This document shows, piece after piece, positions 15,036-23,109 of a DNA stretch of 35,122 bases; within the stretch, counting starts at the first letter, position 1, and every line of letters begins with the position of its first letter. The position numbers and the translations under genes are program-made. The stretch spans positions 1 through 35,122 of the forward strand of contig JBHJGV010000096.1 in NCBI GenBank assembly GCA_050331455.1, read 5' to 3'. Under the pieces are notes generated by a model. It had not been told where the DNA came from. It did not search any database and saw only the letters and a list, made by a program, of their open reading frames with translations. Source of the stretch: CAYUYV01 sp050331455 (GTDB lineage: Bacteria > Pseudomonadota > Alphaproteobacteria > JAJFIK01).

Positions 15036-15806
15036 ATGGAAAGCCGAATCACTGCCCGCGATCTTGTACGGGCCGTTCTCGTCGTTGCGGGTGCCGTGGC
15101 CCAAGTCACCTTTGCGTTCGCGCCGGATCTGCTCGGCTTCGAGCGGTCCATTGGCGGGCTGTCCCAGGAGTTCCAGACCCTGCTGGTCCCCGCGGGCTTC
15201 GTCTTCGCGATCTGGCTGCCGCTCTATGGCGGATCCATCGCCTTTGCCGTTTTTCACGCGCTACCGGCCCAGCTTCGCGATCCACTGTTTCGGTCCGTCG
15301 GGTGGCTCGCGGCCCTGTCATTCCTGGCCAATGCCGCCTGGGCCATTCACCAGCCCCTGTTCGGTCCCGGCTGGGTCAGTTTCGCACTCATCCTGGCAAT
15401 TGTTGCGCCATTGCTGGTGGCCATCGGCGTCGTGCGCCGGGCCGGCCGGCTCAGGTTCTGGCGCAATCTCGCGCTGGCGCCGCTGTTCGGCCTCGCGGGC
15501 TGGATCACCCTGGCCTCCCCCGTCGCGTTCTCCCTAGCCTTGCGGCTTTCAGGCCTTGAACCGGACCGTGTGTCCGAGATGACCCTGGCCCTGACAATCC
15601 TCGCCGTCTGGGCGCTCATCGCCGGCCTTCTCATCTGGCGAGCCCGCTCAATCGTGTTCACGGCGGCGATCCTGTGGGGCCTCGCCGGTGTTGCCGTCAT
15701 CAATGAGGCCCGCGGCGTGGATCTGCTGAGCATGGCCGCCGTTCTCTCCGGGGGCCTGCTGCTGGTGCTGGCCCTAGGCGCGAAATTCCGCGTAGGTTGG
15801 GCATAA
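15036..15806 (+). CDS. Multi-pass membrane protein, TspO/MBR-like
   Basis: 256 residues with about seven hydrophobic helices. The segment LVPAGFVFAIWLPLYGGSIAFAVFHALP and LAALSFLANAAWAIHQPL resembles the W-x-P-I-Y and W-rich helices of TspO/MBR-related proteins, which bind tetrapyrroles or act as sensors; this protein is longer than classical TspO (about 160 residues), so it fits a TspO-like subgroup at best. ATG 15036 has AGGGGACACCAGG upstream. Codons 175-215 are duplicated at 17416-17540. The last residues (GAKFRVGWA) abut a fragment of another gene on the other strand, so the original C-terminus may have been altered by rearrangement. Confidence 0.6.
   Translation: MESRITARDLVRAVLVVAGAVAQVTFAFAPDLLGFERSIGGLSQEFQTLLVPAGFVFAIWLPLYGGSIAFAVFHALPAQLRDPLFRSVGWLAALSFLANAAWAIHQPLFGPGWVSFALILAIVAPLLVAIGVVRRAGRLRFWRNLALAPLFGLAGWITLASPVAFSLALRLSGLEPDRVSEMTLALTILAVWALIAGLLIWRARSIVFTAAILWGLAGVAVINEARGVDLLSMAAVLSGGLLLVLALGAKFRVGWA
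15558..15682 (+). repeat. Source copy of a 125-bp duplication
   Basis: This internal part of the TspO-like gene matches 17416-17540 with four differences, all transitions (about 97% identity). Three of the four would change an amino acid. The copies are direct repeats 1,858 bp apart. Confidence 0.9.
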
Positions 15807-16063
15807 TCCAGCGCCTTCGCCTCAGCCTCGACATCGTCGACGTTCGGCAGCCGCTTCAGGTATGCCCGCAAGTGTTCGGCCGACAGTGACCGCTCGAAAC
15901 ATCCCCGCCGGACCTTCTGAGCATCATCGGTTCGCCCGAGGGCTTCCAGGGCATCGGTTCGGGCATCCTCCCATTCGAAGTCCGGCCAGTCCCAGCTATC
16001 GGATTTCCGGTGCTCAGCCGCATCTTGGCGTTCAGAGTCGTTTTCGAGGCCATTGGGGCATTC
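15800..16063 (-). pseudogene. Fragment of a DUF6880-type gene
   Basis: The minus frame reads about 88 codons of protein-like sequence without its own start or stop: WDWPDFEWEDARTDALEALGR, then CFERSLSAEHLRAYLKRLP and DDVEAEAKALDYA. This resembles a conserved part of DUF6880 proteins (from memory of the LSAEHLRAYLKRLPDFDD phrase). On the left the frame runs into the antisense of the TspO-like gene at about 15800; on the right it runs into the end of the PIN gene at about 16063. Both sides are cut, so it is a remnant. It marks a recombination junction. Confidence 0.5.
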
Positions 16064-16065
16064 CG

Positions 16066-16635
16066 TCAGATGAACTGATCGAATGGCGCGATCTCGCTGA
16101 CCGTGGCGAGCAACCCCTGGGCGCGCAAGGTATCGAGGTACTCCTCCACCGATTTCGGGGGATTCTTGAGCCTGAGGCGAACGGTCCTCACGGCCTTGAG
16201 GAAGACCGGCTGCGATAAATGGAACTGGTTGGTCAGGAACTCGTCCGGGTGCTACGCCTCGACTCCCCAGCGCCCGAGGGCGGAGGCCGGAAAGTCCTTG
16301 AGGTTGGCGGTCACAATCAGATCCGCCCGCCCCTTGATCGCTGCCGCGAGAACGTGGCGGTCGTTCGGATCGGGTAGAGTCAAGATTCCGATCATATCCT
16401 CGAAATCCGGCACCAGCGCGTCACGTATATGTGCGTTCATCATATCCCGCGTGCGTTCCAGCTTCTCCCGGGTGAGATCGGTGCGGGTCCGCAGCAGCGC
16501 ATTGATCCATTCGTCATGGACGGCGGCCGACCATTTCGCCCGATAGAGATCGGAGACCGCGACCTCCAGCAGCAGGTCGCGCAACGGCGCCGGATACAAG
16601 ACCGAGGCATCGAGAAAGGCAGTAAAGCGCGCCAA
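16066..16635 (-). pseudogene. PIN-domain toxin, interrupted by an in-frame amber codon
   Basis: From TTG 16635 the frame encodes a PIN-domain (VapC-like) ribonuclease: D9 in FLDASVLYP, E42 in HDEW, D89/D92 in PDPNDRHVLAAA and the IVTANLKDFP strand. A TAG at 16252-16254 (codon 128) follows VEA. Beyond it the same frame continues protein-like for 61 codons (HPDEFLTNQFHLSQPVF, RLRLKNPPKSVEEYLDTLRAQG, ending APFDQFI) to TGA 16066. This matches the C-terminal extension usual in this PIN subgroup, where VEAQHPDEF-like text is expected, so TAG probably replaced CAG. The truncated 127-residue product keeps all catalytic acids and might still act. It starts three codons or less after the antitoxin stop. 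Confidence 0.75.
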
Positions 16636-16638
16636 GGC

Positions 16639-17094
16639 TCAGTATCCCATGCCCAGTTCCTGGGCTTCGGCGGCAAGCGCATCGAGCACCTTGCGGCGTT
16701 CAGAATCTATCCCCTCCTTGTAGCGAAGCACATCCTCAAACCGGACACGCCGATGCGTCCCGACTTTGCGATAGGGAAGCTTCTGCTCCTCCAAAAGCTG
16801 GATCAGAAAGGGTCTAGAGACGTTGAGGACGTCGGCGGCCTGCTGGGTGGTGAGCTCGGCATTGTGGGGCACGATCGTCACGGCATGGCCCGACGCCATG
16901 TCTTCCAGAATCTCCACCAGGAGTTTGACGGCACCCGCCGGCAGCTCAATGGTCGCCTCCTCACCCGCATCACGCACCCGCATGGTCAGGGGGCGGCCAA
17001 GGCGCGCCAACGGCGCCAACCGCTGACCGGAGGCACGAGCCAACTCGACTTCATCTTTCGACGGCGGGACGGTTGCAAGCGGTGCGGTTACCAT
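16639..17094 (-). CDS. Antitoxin with excisionase-type helix-turn-helix
   Basis: 151 residues. ATG 17094 is chosen because GGAGATC lies just upstream; the frame stays open further but without a start signal. Residues 81-127 form a MerR/excisionase-like winged helix (LTTQQAADVLNVSRPFLIQLL, then LPYRKVGTHRRVRFEDVLRYKEG). The N-terminal part (PLARLGRPLTMRVRD, ATIELPAGAVKLLVEILEDM) probably mediates dimerisation and toxin binding. It sits directly upstream of the PIN gene as the first gene of the pair, the usual order for this two-gene type II toxin-antitoxin arrangement. It would neutralise the toxin and repress its own promoter. Confidence 0.75.
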   Translation of the reverse strand: MVTAPLATVPPSKDEVELARASGQRLAPLARLGRPLTMRVRDAGEEATIELPAGAVKLLVEILEDMASGHAVTIVPHNAELTTQQAADVLNVSRPFLIQLLEEQKLPYRKVGTHRRVRFEDVLRYKEGIDSERRKVLDALAAEAQELGMGY

Positions 17095-17415
17095 GACCGA
17101 TCTCCTTCTTTCTGTCCTCCAATTTAGCGCCCCGACCACGCAAACGCAATATCCGAAACAACCGATCCATCCGAAAGTTGGCATGGGGTCGACTTTCAGG
17201 GACTCAACCTGAAGGTCGGCGGCGAAACCCGTTATCACTGCGGCCACCCCGACACCCGCTCCGAATCCGTGGAAGCAAGAGGGAGTGCAGTCGTGCGAAA
17301 AGCAGCGCGTTACCAAAGGCTTGTGCGGGATCGCCCTGCCCCAAAATCCCTACTCAGGTTTTCGCTCTGGGCACACAGAACGACGATGAACGTCGACCTG
17401 CTATGTTCAGATTAT
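17095..17415. other. Region upstream of the antitoxin, unassigned
   Basis: 321 bases with no gene I can support. The antitoxin promoter should be in 17095-17170, which is A/T richer (AATTTAGCG, CAAACGCAATATCCGAAACAACC). The rest reads weakly protein-like on the plus strand (VGGETRYHCGHPDTRSESVEA) but has no start and matches nothing I recognise. It ends at the duplicated TspO-like fragment, so it may be transferred or rearranged DNA. Confidence 0.4.
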
Positions 17416-17540
17416 GAGCCGGACCGTGTGTCCGAGATGATCCTGACCCTGACAATCCTCGCCGTCTGGGCGCTCATCGCCGGCCTTCTCATCTGGCGAG
17501 CCCGCTCAATCGTGTTCACGGCGGCGATCCTGTGGAGCCT
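17416..17540 (+). repeat. Second copy of the 125-bp TspO-like fragment
   Basis: Direct repeat of 15558-15682, keeping the same reading frame (EPDRVSEM to ILWSL) but without the rest of the gene. It lies 83 bases before the phospholipase start. It closes a segment of about 1.7 kb that contains the toxin-antitoxin pair. Confidence 0.9.
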
Positions 17541-17623
17541 GGTCCGGCAATCGCCGAACTCTGAACTGTCACATGAAGGGTCTAAGCTATCGGGTGAAAC
17601 TCCCAGGGAAGGAAATACTGGCC

Positions 17624-18766
17624 ATGGTTCGCACCATCCTTTCGGCACTGGCCCTTGCGTTTATCCCTTTCGCCTCGGCTGCCGCACAGACCTGTCCTCC
17701 GGGTACGGATCTCGAAGGCCCCTGTGCGGTGGCGCGGGAAGACCTGAGGCTCAACGACCTTCAGGCCGTGGGGTCCCACAACAGCTATAAGCGGTTTATT
17801 CCGGCGCCGGAGCTGGCGATCATCAAGTCCACCTCGCCGGATGCGGCCATTGCCCTCGACTATGGCCATCGTCCGCTCACCGAGCAGCTCGATCTCGGCA
17901 TGCGCCAGATCGAACTCGACCTGTTCCACGATCCCGAGGGCGGGCGCTATGCCGATCCCGCCCTGCCCAAGGCCACCAAGGGCATGCCGGGCGCGGGCAC
18001 GTTCGACCCGGCGCCCATGGCGGCGCCGGGCTTCAAGGTGCTCCACGCCCAGGATGTGGATGTCTATTCCTCCTGCGCGACCTTTGTGATCTGCCTTCAG
18101 GAGATCAAGGCCTGGTCGGATGCCCATCCGCGCCATGTGCCGATCCTGATCATGATGAACGCCAAGGACGCACCGATCGACAATCCGGAGGCGGTTGTGC
18201 CCCTGCCCTTCGATGCGGCCGCCTATGACGCGCTGGACGCCGAAGTGCTCAGCGTGTTTCCGCGAGACCGGATCGTCATGCCGGACGATGTGCGCGGCGA
18301 CAGCGCGACCTTGCGTGAGGGCGTGCTGGCCGGCGGCTGGCCGACGCTGGAGGCGGCGCGGGGCAAAGTGCTGTTCGCCCTCGACGAAGGCCCGGCAAAG
18401 ACCGCCGTCTATCGCCGGGGCAACGCGTCCCTGGAGGGCCTGCCCCTGTTCGTGAACGCCCATGACGAAACGGCGCCCCATGCGGCCTATTTCACGCTCA
18501 ACAATCCCCTCACGCAGGGTGAACGGATCCGCGCCGCCGTGACAGCCGGCTTCCTGGTGCGCACCCGGGCGGACGCCAACACCCTGGAAGCGCGGGCCGG
18601 GGACACCGGCCGCCGGGACGCGGCCTTCGCATCCGGCGCCCATTATGTGTCCACGGATTATTACCTGCCGCGGGAGGATTTCGGCCCCTATCGGGTGCGC
18701 CTGCCCGGCGGCGCCCCGGCCCGCTGCAATCCGGTACGCCGGGATGACCAGTGCGCGGCCCGGTAA
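17624..18766 (+). CDS. Ca2+-dependent phosphatidylinositol-specific phospholipase C-like protein
   Basis: 380 residues. ATG 17624 starts a signal peptide (VRTILSALALAFIPFASAAA, cleavage before QTCPPG), so the enzyme is exported; a longer frame from 17573 adds a poor signal. PI-PLC-type residues are His52 in VGSHNSYK, the E97-x-D99 metal pair in QIELDLFHD and a second His near 141 in KVLHAQDVD. The family cleaves phosphodiesters in a TIM-barrel using Ca2+ in place of the usual Arg. Several Cys (in QTCPPG, GPCAV, YSSCATFVICLQ, PARCNP, DDQCAAR) suggest disulphides. A GDPD gene follows after 79 bases on the same strand. The true substrate may be another glycerophospho- or inositol diester. Confidence 0.8.
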   Translation: MVRTILSALALAFIPFASAAAQTCPPGTDLEGPCAVAREDLRLNDLQAVGSHNSYKRFIPAPELAIIKSTSPDAAIALDYGHRPLTEQLDLGMRQIELDLFHDPEGGRYADPALPKATKGMPGAGTFDPAPMAAPGFKVLHAQDVDVYSSCATFVICLQEIKAWSDAHPRHVPILIMMNAKDAPIDNPEAVVPLPFDAAAYDALDAEVLSVFPRDRIVMPDDVRGDSATLREGVLAGGWPTLEAARGKVLFALDEGPAKTAVYRRGNASLEGLPLFVNAHDETAPHAAYFTLNNPLTQGERIRAAVTAGFLVRTRADANTLEARAGDTGRRDAAFASGAHYVSTDYYLPREDFGPYRVRLPGGAPARCNPVRRDDQCAAR

Positions 18767-18845
18767 GCCGCGCGCCACACCACACACCGATCCATGACGG
18801 GCGGGGTCCGGCGCGGCGCCGCCCTCGCCTTGCGAGGATACCGCC

Positions 18846-19724
18846 ATGCTGAGAGCCCTCCTGACCCTGATCATTATCCTGGCCCTGGGCTATGTCGCCC
18901 TCGCCTTTTGGCCCGGGCCGGCGCCCGTCTCCCACCCCTATTTCGCGGCGGCCCCTGCTGGCCGAGCAGAGGTGATCGCCCATGGCGGCGGGCTCGGCGT
19001 GCGCCCGGCCAACACCCTAAGCGCGCTTGACGCGGCGGCACGCATGGGCGCCGATGTGCTGGAGGTAGATGTTCAGCAGACGGCCGATGGCGTCCTGGTG
19101 CTCCTCCACGATGCCACCCTCGACCGTACGACGGACATGACCGGAGCCGTCGCCGACATGCCGCTGGAGACCGTGCGGCAAGCCGATGCCGGCGCCGGCC
19201 CCGTGCCGTCGGGCGGGGATTTTTCCGGCCGGGGGATCGGCGTGCCGACCCTGGCGGCGGCCTTCGCCCGGCACCCGCAGGCGCGCTGGGTCCTCGAAAT
19301 CAAGCCGAATACGGAAGAAGCCGCTGAAGCCATATGCCGGGAGATCCGGGACGCCGGCGCCGAAACCCGGACCCTGGTCGGCTCCTTCCACGACGACGCC
19401 ATGGCGGCATTTCGCAAAGCCTGTCCGGAGGTGGCCACCTCCCTGTCGACGGGCGAAGTCACCCTGTTCGCCCTCGCCGCATGGGCGGGGCTCGGCCATC
19501 TGGTGCCCACGGAGGGGGTCGCGCTGCAGATCCCCACGGCGTCCTCGGGCATCACCCTCGCCCATCCGCGCATCATCAAGGCGTCCCACGCCCGGGGCTT
19601 CAAGGTCCAGTTCTGGACCATCAATGAGCGTGCCGAGATGGATCGCCTGATCGCCATGGGCGCCGATGGGCTGATAACGGATTATGTGGAACGGGGACTG
19701 ACGGCGGTTTCGCCGGCGCGGTGA
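18846..19724 (+). CDS. Glycerophosphodiester phosphodiesterase family protein
   Basis: 292 residues. An N-terminal hydrophobic helix (about 4-22, not followed by a clear cleavage site) suggests a membrane-anchored periplasmic enzyme. GDPD motifs: AHGGG with His46, PANT at 54-57, LEVDVQQTADGVLVLLHD with E73, D75 and His88, LEIKPN, and FWTINERAEMDRLIAMGADGLITDY at the end. The family hydrolyses glycerophosphodiesters to glycerol-3-phosphate and an alcohol. The usual HRG...PENT is HGG...PANT here, so one metal-binding Glu is absent. ATG 18846 has GCGAGGAT upstream. Location after the PI-PLC-like gene suggests successive breakdown of phospholipid head groups. Confidence 0.88.
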   Translation: MLRALLTLIIILALGYVALAFWPGPAPVSHPYFAAAPAGRAEVIAHGGGLGVRPANTLSALDAAARMGADVLEVDVQQTADGVLVLLHDATLDRTTDMTGAVADMPLETVRQADAGAGPVPSGGDFSGRGIGVPTLAAAFARHPQARWVLEIKPNTEEAAEAICREIRDAGAETRTLVGSFHDDAMAAFRKACPEVATSLSTGEVTLFALAAWAGLGHLVPTEGVALQIPTASSGITLAHPRIIKASHARGFKVQFWTINERAEMDRLIAMGADGLITDYVERGLTAVSPAR

Positions 19725-19740
19725 CGCATGATGGCGGCAG

Positions 19741-19758
19741 GGCAGGTTGAAACCCGCC
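19741..19758. repeat. Extragenic palindrome, copy 3 (imperfect)
   Basis: GGCAGGTTGAAACCCGCC shares the core of the two copies near 12 kb, with one mismatch between the arms. It lies between the convergent GDPD and ispB genes. Confidence 0.6.
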
Positions 19759-19795
19759 CAACGGCCCGTTCAGGCGTCCCGGATCTTTCCAAGCC

Positions 19796-20863
19796 TCAGT
19801 GGGCGCGGGCGATGGCGAAATCGACCACGTCCAGCAAGGCCTGGCGGTGGGTGTTGGCCGGGAAAATGGCCAGCGCATCCCGGGCGATCCGGCCGTAATG
19901 GTGGGCCCGATCAATGGTGTCGGCGAGGGCATTGTGCCGGCGGATCAGGTCGATGGCGTGAGAAAGATCTGCCTGGGTCACGTCCCCATCCTCAAGGCAG
20001 CGCTTCCAGAAGGCCCGCTCCGTCTCGTCGCCCCGCCGATAGGCCAGAACAACGGGCAGCGTGATCTTGCCGTCCCGGAAATCATCGCCCACGGCCTTGC
20101 CCAGATCCTCCTGGACGCCGGAATAATCGAGCGCATCATCGACGATCTGGAAAGCGATCCCAAGATTGCGGCCGAAACTGTCCAGCGCCACTTCCTCGGG
20201 ACTCGGACGGCCCGCAACCACCGCCCCCACCCGCGCCGCCGCGGAGAACAGGGCGGCGGTCTTCGAGGCGATAACCTGAAGATAGGTGTCTTCCGTGGTC
20301 GTGACGTCATGGGCGGCGGCAAGCTGCATGACCTCACCCTCGGCGATCACGGCGGACGCGTTGGAGAGAATCTCCAGCACCTTCAGACTGTCCGTTTCCA
20401 CCATGAGCTGAAAAGCCCGGCTGAACAGGAAATCGCCGACCAGCACGCTGGCCTGGTTGCCGAAAACGATATTCGCCGTGGGTTGGCCCCGGCGCAGATC
20501 GCTTTCATCCACAACATCGTCATGGAGAAGCGTGGCGGTGTGAATGAATTCGACGGCGGCGGCGAGCTTGGTGTGCCCGTCGCCTTCATATCCGCACATC
20601 TGAGCAGCGGCGAGGGTGAGCATAGGGCGAAGCCGTTTGCCCCCGGAGCGCACCAGATAGCCGGCGAGCTGCGGAATCATGGGCACGGAACTGCCCATCC
20701 GGTCCACGATGGTCGTGTTGACCCGCTCCATATCCGCCTGGACCAGGGCCTGAAGGCGGTCGATGGCAGCGTCGACGCGGCGCCTATCGTCTGAAAGGGG
20801 TACAACAACGGCCAAAGGCCGATCCTCCGTCTGTGTGTCTTTCGACGGCCTTTTAACAGCCAT
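19796..20863 (-). CDS. ispB: Long-chain polyprenyl diphosphate synthase
   Basis: 355 residues. Both Asp-rich motifs are intact: D115-D116-x-x-D119 in LLHDDVVDESDLRRG and D242-D243-x-x-D246 in FQIVDDALDY. GGKRLRP (74-80) binds isopentenyl diphosphate. The enzyme adds isoprene units to make the side chain of ubiquinone (octa- to decaprenyl; alphaproteobacteria usually make Q10, which cannot be read from the sequence). The first 20 residues are an unconserved lead. ATG 20863 has GGGAGG only one or two bases away, which is tight, so a later start such as TTG near 20815, with GGAGG at normal distance, is possible. It diverges from the DUF2007 gene, a common alphaproteobacterial arrangement. Confidence 0.93.
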   Translation of the reverse strand: MAVKRPSKDTQTEDRPLAVVVPLSDDRRRVDAAIDRLQALVQADMERVNTTIVDRMGSSVPMIPQLAGYLVRSGGKRLRPMLTLAAAQMCGYEGDGHTKLAAAVEFIHTATLLHDDVVDESDLRRGQPTANIVFGNQASVLVGDFLFSRAFQLMVETDSLKVLEILSNASAVIAEGEVMQLAAAHDVTTTEDTYLQVIASKTAALFSAAARVGAVVAGRPSPEEVALDSFGRNLGIAFQIVDDALDYSGVQEDLGKAVGDDFRDGKITLPVVLAYRRGDETERAFWKRCLEDGDVTQADLSHAIDLIRRHNALADTIDRAHHYGRIARDALAIFPANTHRQALLDVVDFAIARAH

Positions 20864-21003
20864 GCCTCCCGAATACGATACCCCAGCGGGTGGGAAAAGG
20901 GGTGAAGTGCCGCACGGATCGCATCGGGATGAGCCCGTCGCACAACTTTGCAGAGAATGCGTCCGGGCCCGGCGGCACCGGACGCCCAGCCGGAACGGGC
21001 CCC

Positions 21004-21273
21004 ATGGTCGATCTTCTGCGTACCAATGATGTCGTGTTTCTGTCCTTCGTCCAGGCCCTGCTGCGGGACGCGCGGATCGAATCCGTGATCGTCGATGACG
21101 GGGTCAGCACCCTTTACGGCGGGATCGGCATTTTGCCCAAACGCCTGATGGTGTTGCGCGAAGACAACGACGAAGCCCTTGCCATTCTGCGCGAGGCCGA
21201 ACTCATCAACCCGGACGGCTCGCCGAATTATGCCAAGGCCGGCCTGTGGATGCCGGCCCATGGCCCCGCCTGA
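21004..21273 (+). CDS. DUF2007 family protein
   Basis: 89 residues. The sequence (MVDLLRTNDVVFLSFVQALLRDARIESVIVDD, then GILPKRLMVLREDNDEALAILREA) is typical of the small DUF2007 proteins, a predicted signal-transducing or PII-like alpha/beta domain of unknown role. ATG 21004 is chosen because the family begins here; the upstream frame lacks conservation. It overlaps the start of the methyltransferase gene by 14 bases, so the two are probably translated together. Confidence 0.85.
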   Translation: MVDLLRTNDVVFLSFVQALLRDARIESVIVDDGVSTLYGGIGILPKRLMVLREDNDEALAILREAELINPDGSPNYAKAGLWMPAHGPA

Positions 21274-22102
21274 GACCCCGTCAGGCTTGGAGGGCCCGTT
21301 GGGCGGTCAGGCCACCACGCTGGACGATTTCCTGGGCGGCCGGCTGCGCCTGCGCCAACCGGCGGGCGGCTTCCGGGCCGGCCTTGATTCGGTGATCCTG
21401 GCCGCGGCCGTCGAGGCCCGGCCCGGGGACCTTTTGTTCGAGCCGGGCATGGGAGTGGGCGTTGCCAGCCTGTGCGCGGCGCACCGTTTGCCGGGCACAC
21501 GGATTATCGGTGCGGAGATGGATCGGGGGGCCGCCGCCCTGGCCAGAGTCAATATCCGCGCCAATGGCATGTCCGGCCGGGTCGAGGTCGTGGAGGCGGA
21601 TGTGGGCGCCCTGCCCACGCCCCTCGCCGAAGCCTCTTTCGATCACGTTTTTCTGAACCCGCCCTTTCAGCCGGATGGGTCCGGCACGCGCCCTCCCGAC
21701 GCCTCTCGCGCCCGGGCCCATATGGAGCAGGGGGGGGAACTGGAGACCTGGCTGGGCATCGCCCTTGCGCGGGTGAAGGACAAGGGGCGCGTCACCCTCG
21801 TCCACCGGGCGGACCGCCTGGAGCGCATTCTTGGCATTCTCGACGGGGCACTGGGCGAAATCGTGCTGCACCCCCTGTGGCCCATGACGGGCCGGCCGGC
21901 CAAGCGGGTCCTGATCACCGGACGGCGGGGCGTGCGCGGCGGCCTCACCCTGTCGCCGGGTCTTGTCCTGCACCGGGCGGACGGGCAGCCGAGCCCCAGG
22001 CTCGACGCCATCGCCCGCCACGGCGCCCCGTTCATCCCGGACGGACCTGAGACAGGGGCGGCCACGGACTGCGGCCCCATGCCCACCGGCAAAGGCCGGT
22101 GA
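21260..22102 (+). CDS. tRNA1(Val) (adenine-37-N6)-methyltransferase-like protein
   Basis: 280 residues. A class I SAM-dependent methyltransferase: LRLRQPAGGFRAGLDSVILAAAV (30-51), the SAM loop EPGMGVGVAS (61-70), GAEMD (acidic residue of strand 2) and the N6-adenine motif NPPF at 133-136. The combination of the GFRAGLDSVLLAA block and NPPF is typical of the TrmN6/YfiC group that methylates A37 of tRNA(Val). ATG 21260 lies within the DUF2007 gene; the longer upstream frame is the shadow of that gene. The C-terminal 20 residues are unconserved. A different adenine or protein glutamine target remains possible. Confidence 0.85.
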   Translation: MAPPETPSGLEGPLGGQATTLDDFLGGRLRLRQPAGGFRAGLDSVILAAAVEARPGDLLFEPGMGVGVASLCAAHRLPGTRIIGAEMDRGAAALARVNIRANGMSGRVEVVEADVGALPTPLAEASFDHVFLNPPFQPDGSGTRPPDASRARAHMEQGGELETWLGIALARVKDKGRVTLVHRADRLERILGILDGALGEIVLHPLWPMTGRPAKRVLITGRRGVRGGLTLSPGLVLHRADGQPSPRLDAIARHGAPFIPDGPETGAATDCGPMPTGKGR

Positions 22103-22152
22103 ACCGGACGATCCGGCTTGAGCTTCCTTTCGTCAAAGCCTAAGGATGGGTC

Positions 22153-23049
22153 ATGGCTGAGAGTGCAAAATCCGTGTGGCCCTGGGAGCGGGAACGCCCG
22201 CCTTTGGTGCCCGTCGTCCGCCTGATGGGCACCATCGGGCCCGACGGCAATTTCGACCACAATCTCAACATCGCCAGCGTCGGGGGCCTGCTCGAAGCGG
22301 CGTTCTCCGTAAGGCGGGCCGCGGCTGTTGCCCTGGTGATCAACTCTCCCGGCGGCACGGCAGCCCAATCGGCCCTGCTCTATCGCCGGATCGTGGCCCT
22401 CAAAAAGGAAAAGCAACTCCCGGTCCTCGCCTTTGTCGAGGATGTGGCGGCCTCGGGCGGATACATGATCGCCTGTGCCGCCGACGAGATCTTCGCCGAT
22501 CCCCTGTCCATTGTCGGGTCGATCGGCGTGCGCACGGGCGGCTTCGGTTTCCATGAGGCGATGCAGCGACTGGGCGTCGAACGGCGGATCTACACCGCCG
22601 GGGGCAACAAGGCTCGCCTTGATCCCTTCATGCCCCAGGACCCGGCCGATGTGGACTGGGTCAATGACCACTTGCGCGAAGCCCACCGCCTGTTCATCGA
22701 TCTGGTCAAGGACAGCCGCGGCGAGACGCTGAAGAAAGCCGGCGACACGGACCTGTTCACCGGCGAGGTGTGGCACGGCGAACCCGCCATGGCGCTGGGC
22801 CTGATCGACGGGATCGGCGATGTGCGCAGTATCCTGAAGGATCGCTTCGGAGAGGCCGTCCGGATGCGGATGCTGTCGCGCCGTCGCCCCTGGTGGGAAA
22901 ATATGCTTCCCTTTTCCGGGCGGCGGAACGGGCCGTCCGTCGATCTGCCCGTCGGATCGGCCCAATCCGCGGCGATAACCCTTCTCGATGCCGATGCCGT
23001 CGCGCGAACGCTGGAGAAACGGGCGCTCTGGGCCCGATATGGCCTTTAG
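22153..23049 (+). CDS. S49-family serine peptidase (SppA/SohB-like)
   Basis: 298 residues. Signature parts: VVRLMGTIGPDG, VALVINSPGGTAAQS (64-74), the nucleophile Ser101 in VAASGGYMIACAADEIFADPLSIVGSIGV, and the general-base Lys153 in AGGNKARLDPF. The Ser-Lys dyad is thus complete. Family members degrade signal peptides or membrane proteins at the inner membrane, but no clear N-terminal membrane helix is present here, unlike classical SppA. ATG 22153 has AAGGATGG upstream. It follows the methyltransferase after 50 bases and precedes a small membrane protein, likely one operon. Confidence 0.92.
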   Translation: MAESAKSVWPWERERPPLVPVVRLMGTIGPDGNFDHNLNIASVGGLLEAAFSVRRAAAVALVINSPGGTAAQSALLYRRIVALKKEKQLPVLAFVEDVAASGGYMIACAADEIFADPLSIVGSIGVRTGGFGFHEAMQRLGVERRIYTAGGNKARLDPFMPQDPADVDWVNDHLREAHRLFIDLVKDSRGETLKKAGDTDLFTGEVWHGEPAMALGLIDGIGDVRSILKDRFGEAVRMRMLSRRRPWWENMLPFSGRRNGPSVDLPVGSAQSAAITLLDADAVARTLEKRALWARYGL

Positions 23050-23109
23050 CAGGGCTCCACGGCGGGGACTCCCGAAGGCGTTTCACCACTGGTTGGGAGG
23101 AGGTTATCC

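Noticed and set aside
17269..17790. Plus-strand frame of 173 codons joining unassigned DNA, the duplicated TspO-like piece and the phospholipase start region
   Set aside because: It is a chimera across a duplication junction and runs out of frame into the phospholipase gene; no start signal.
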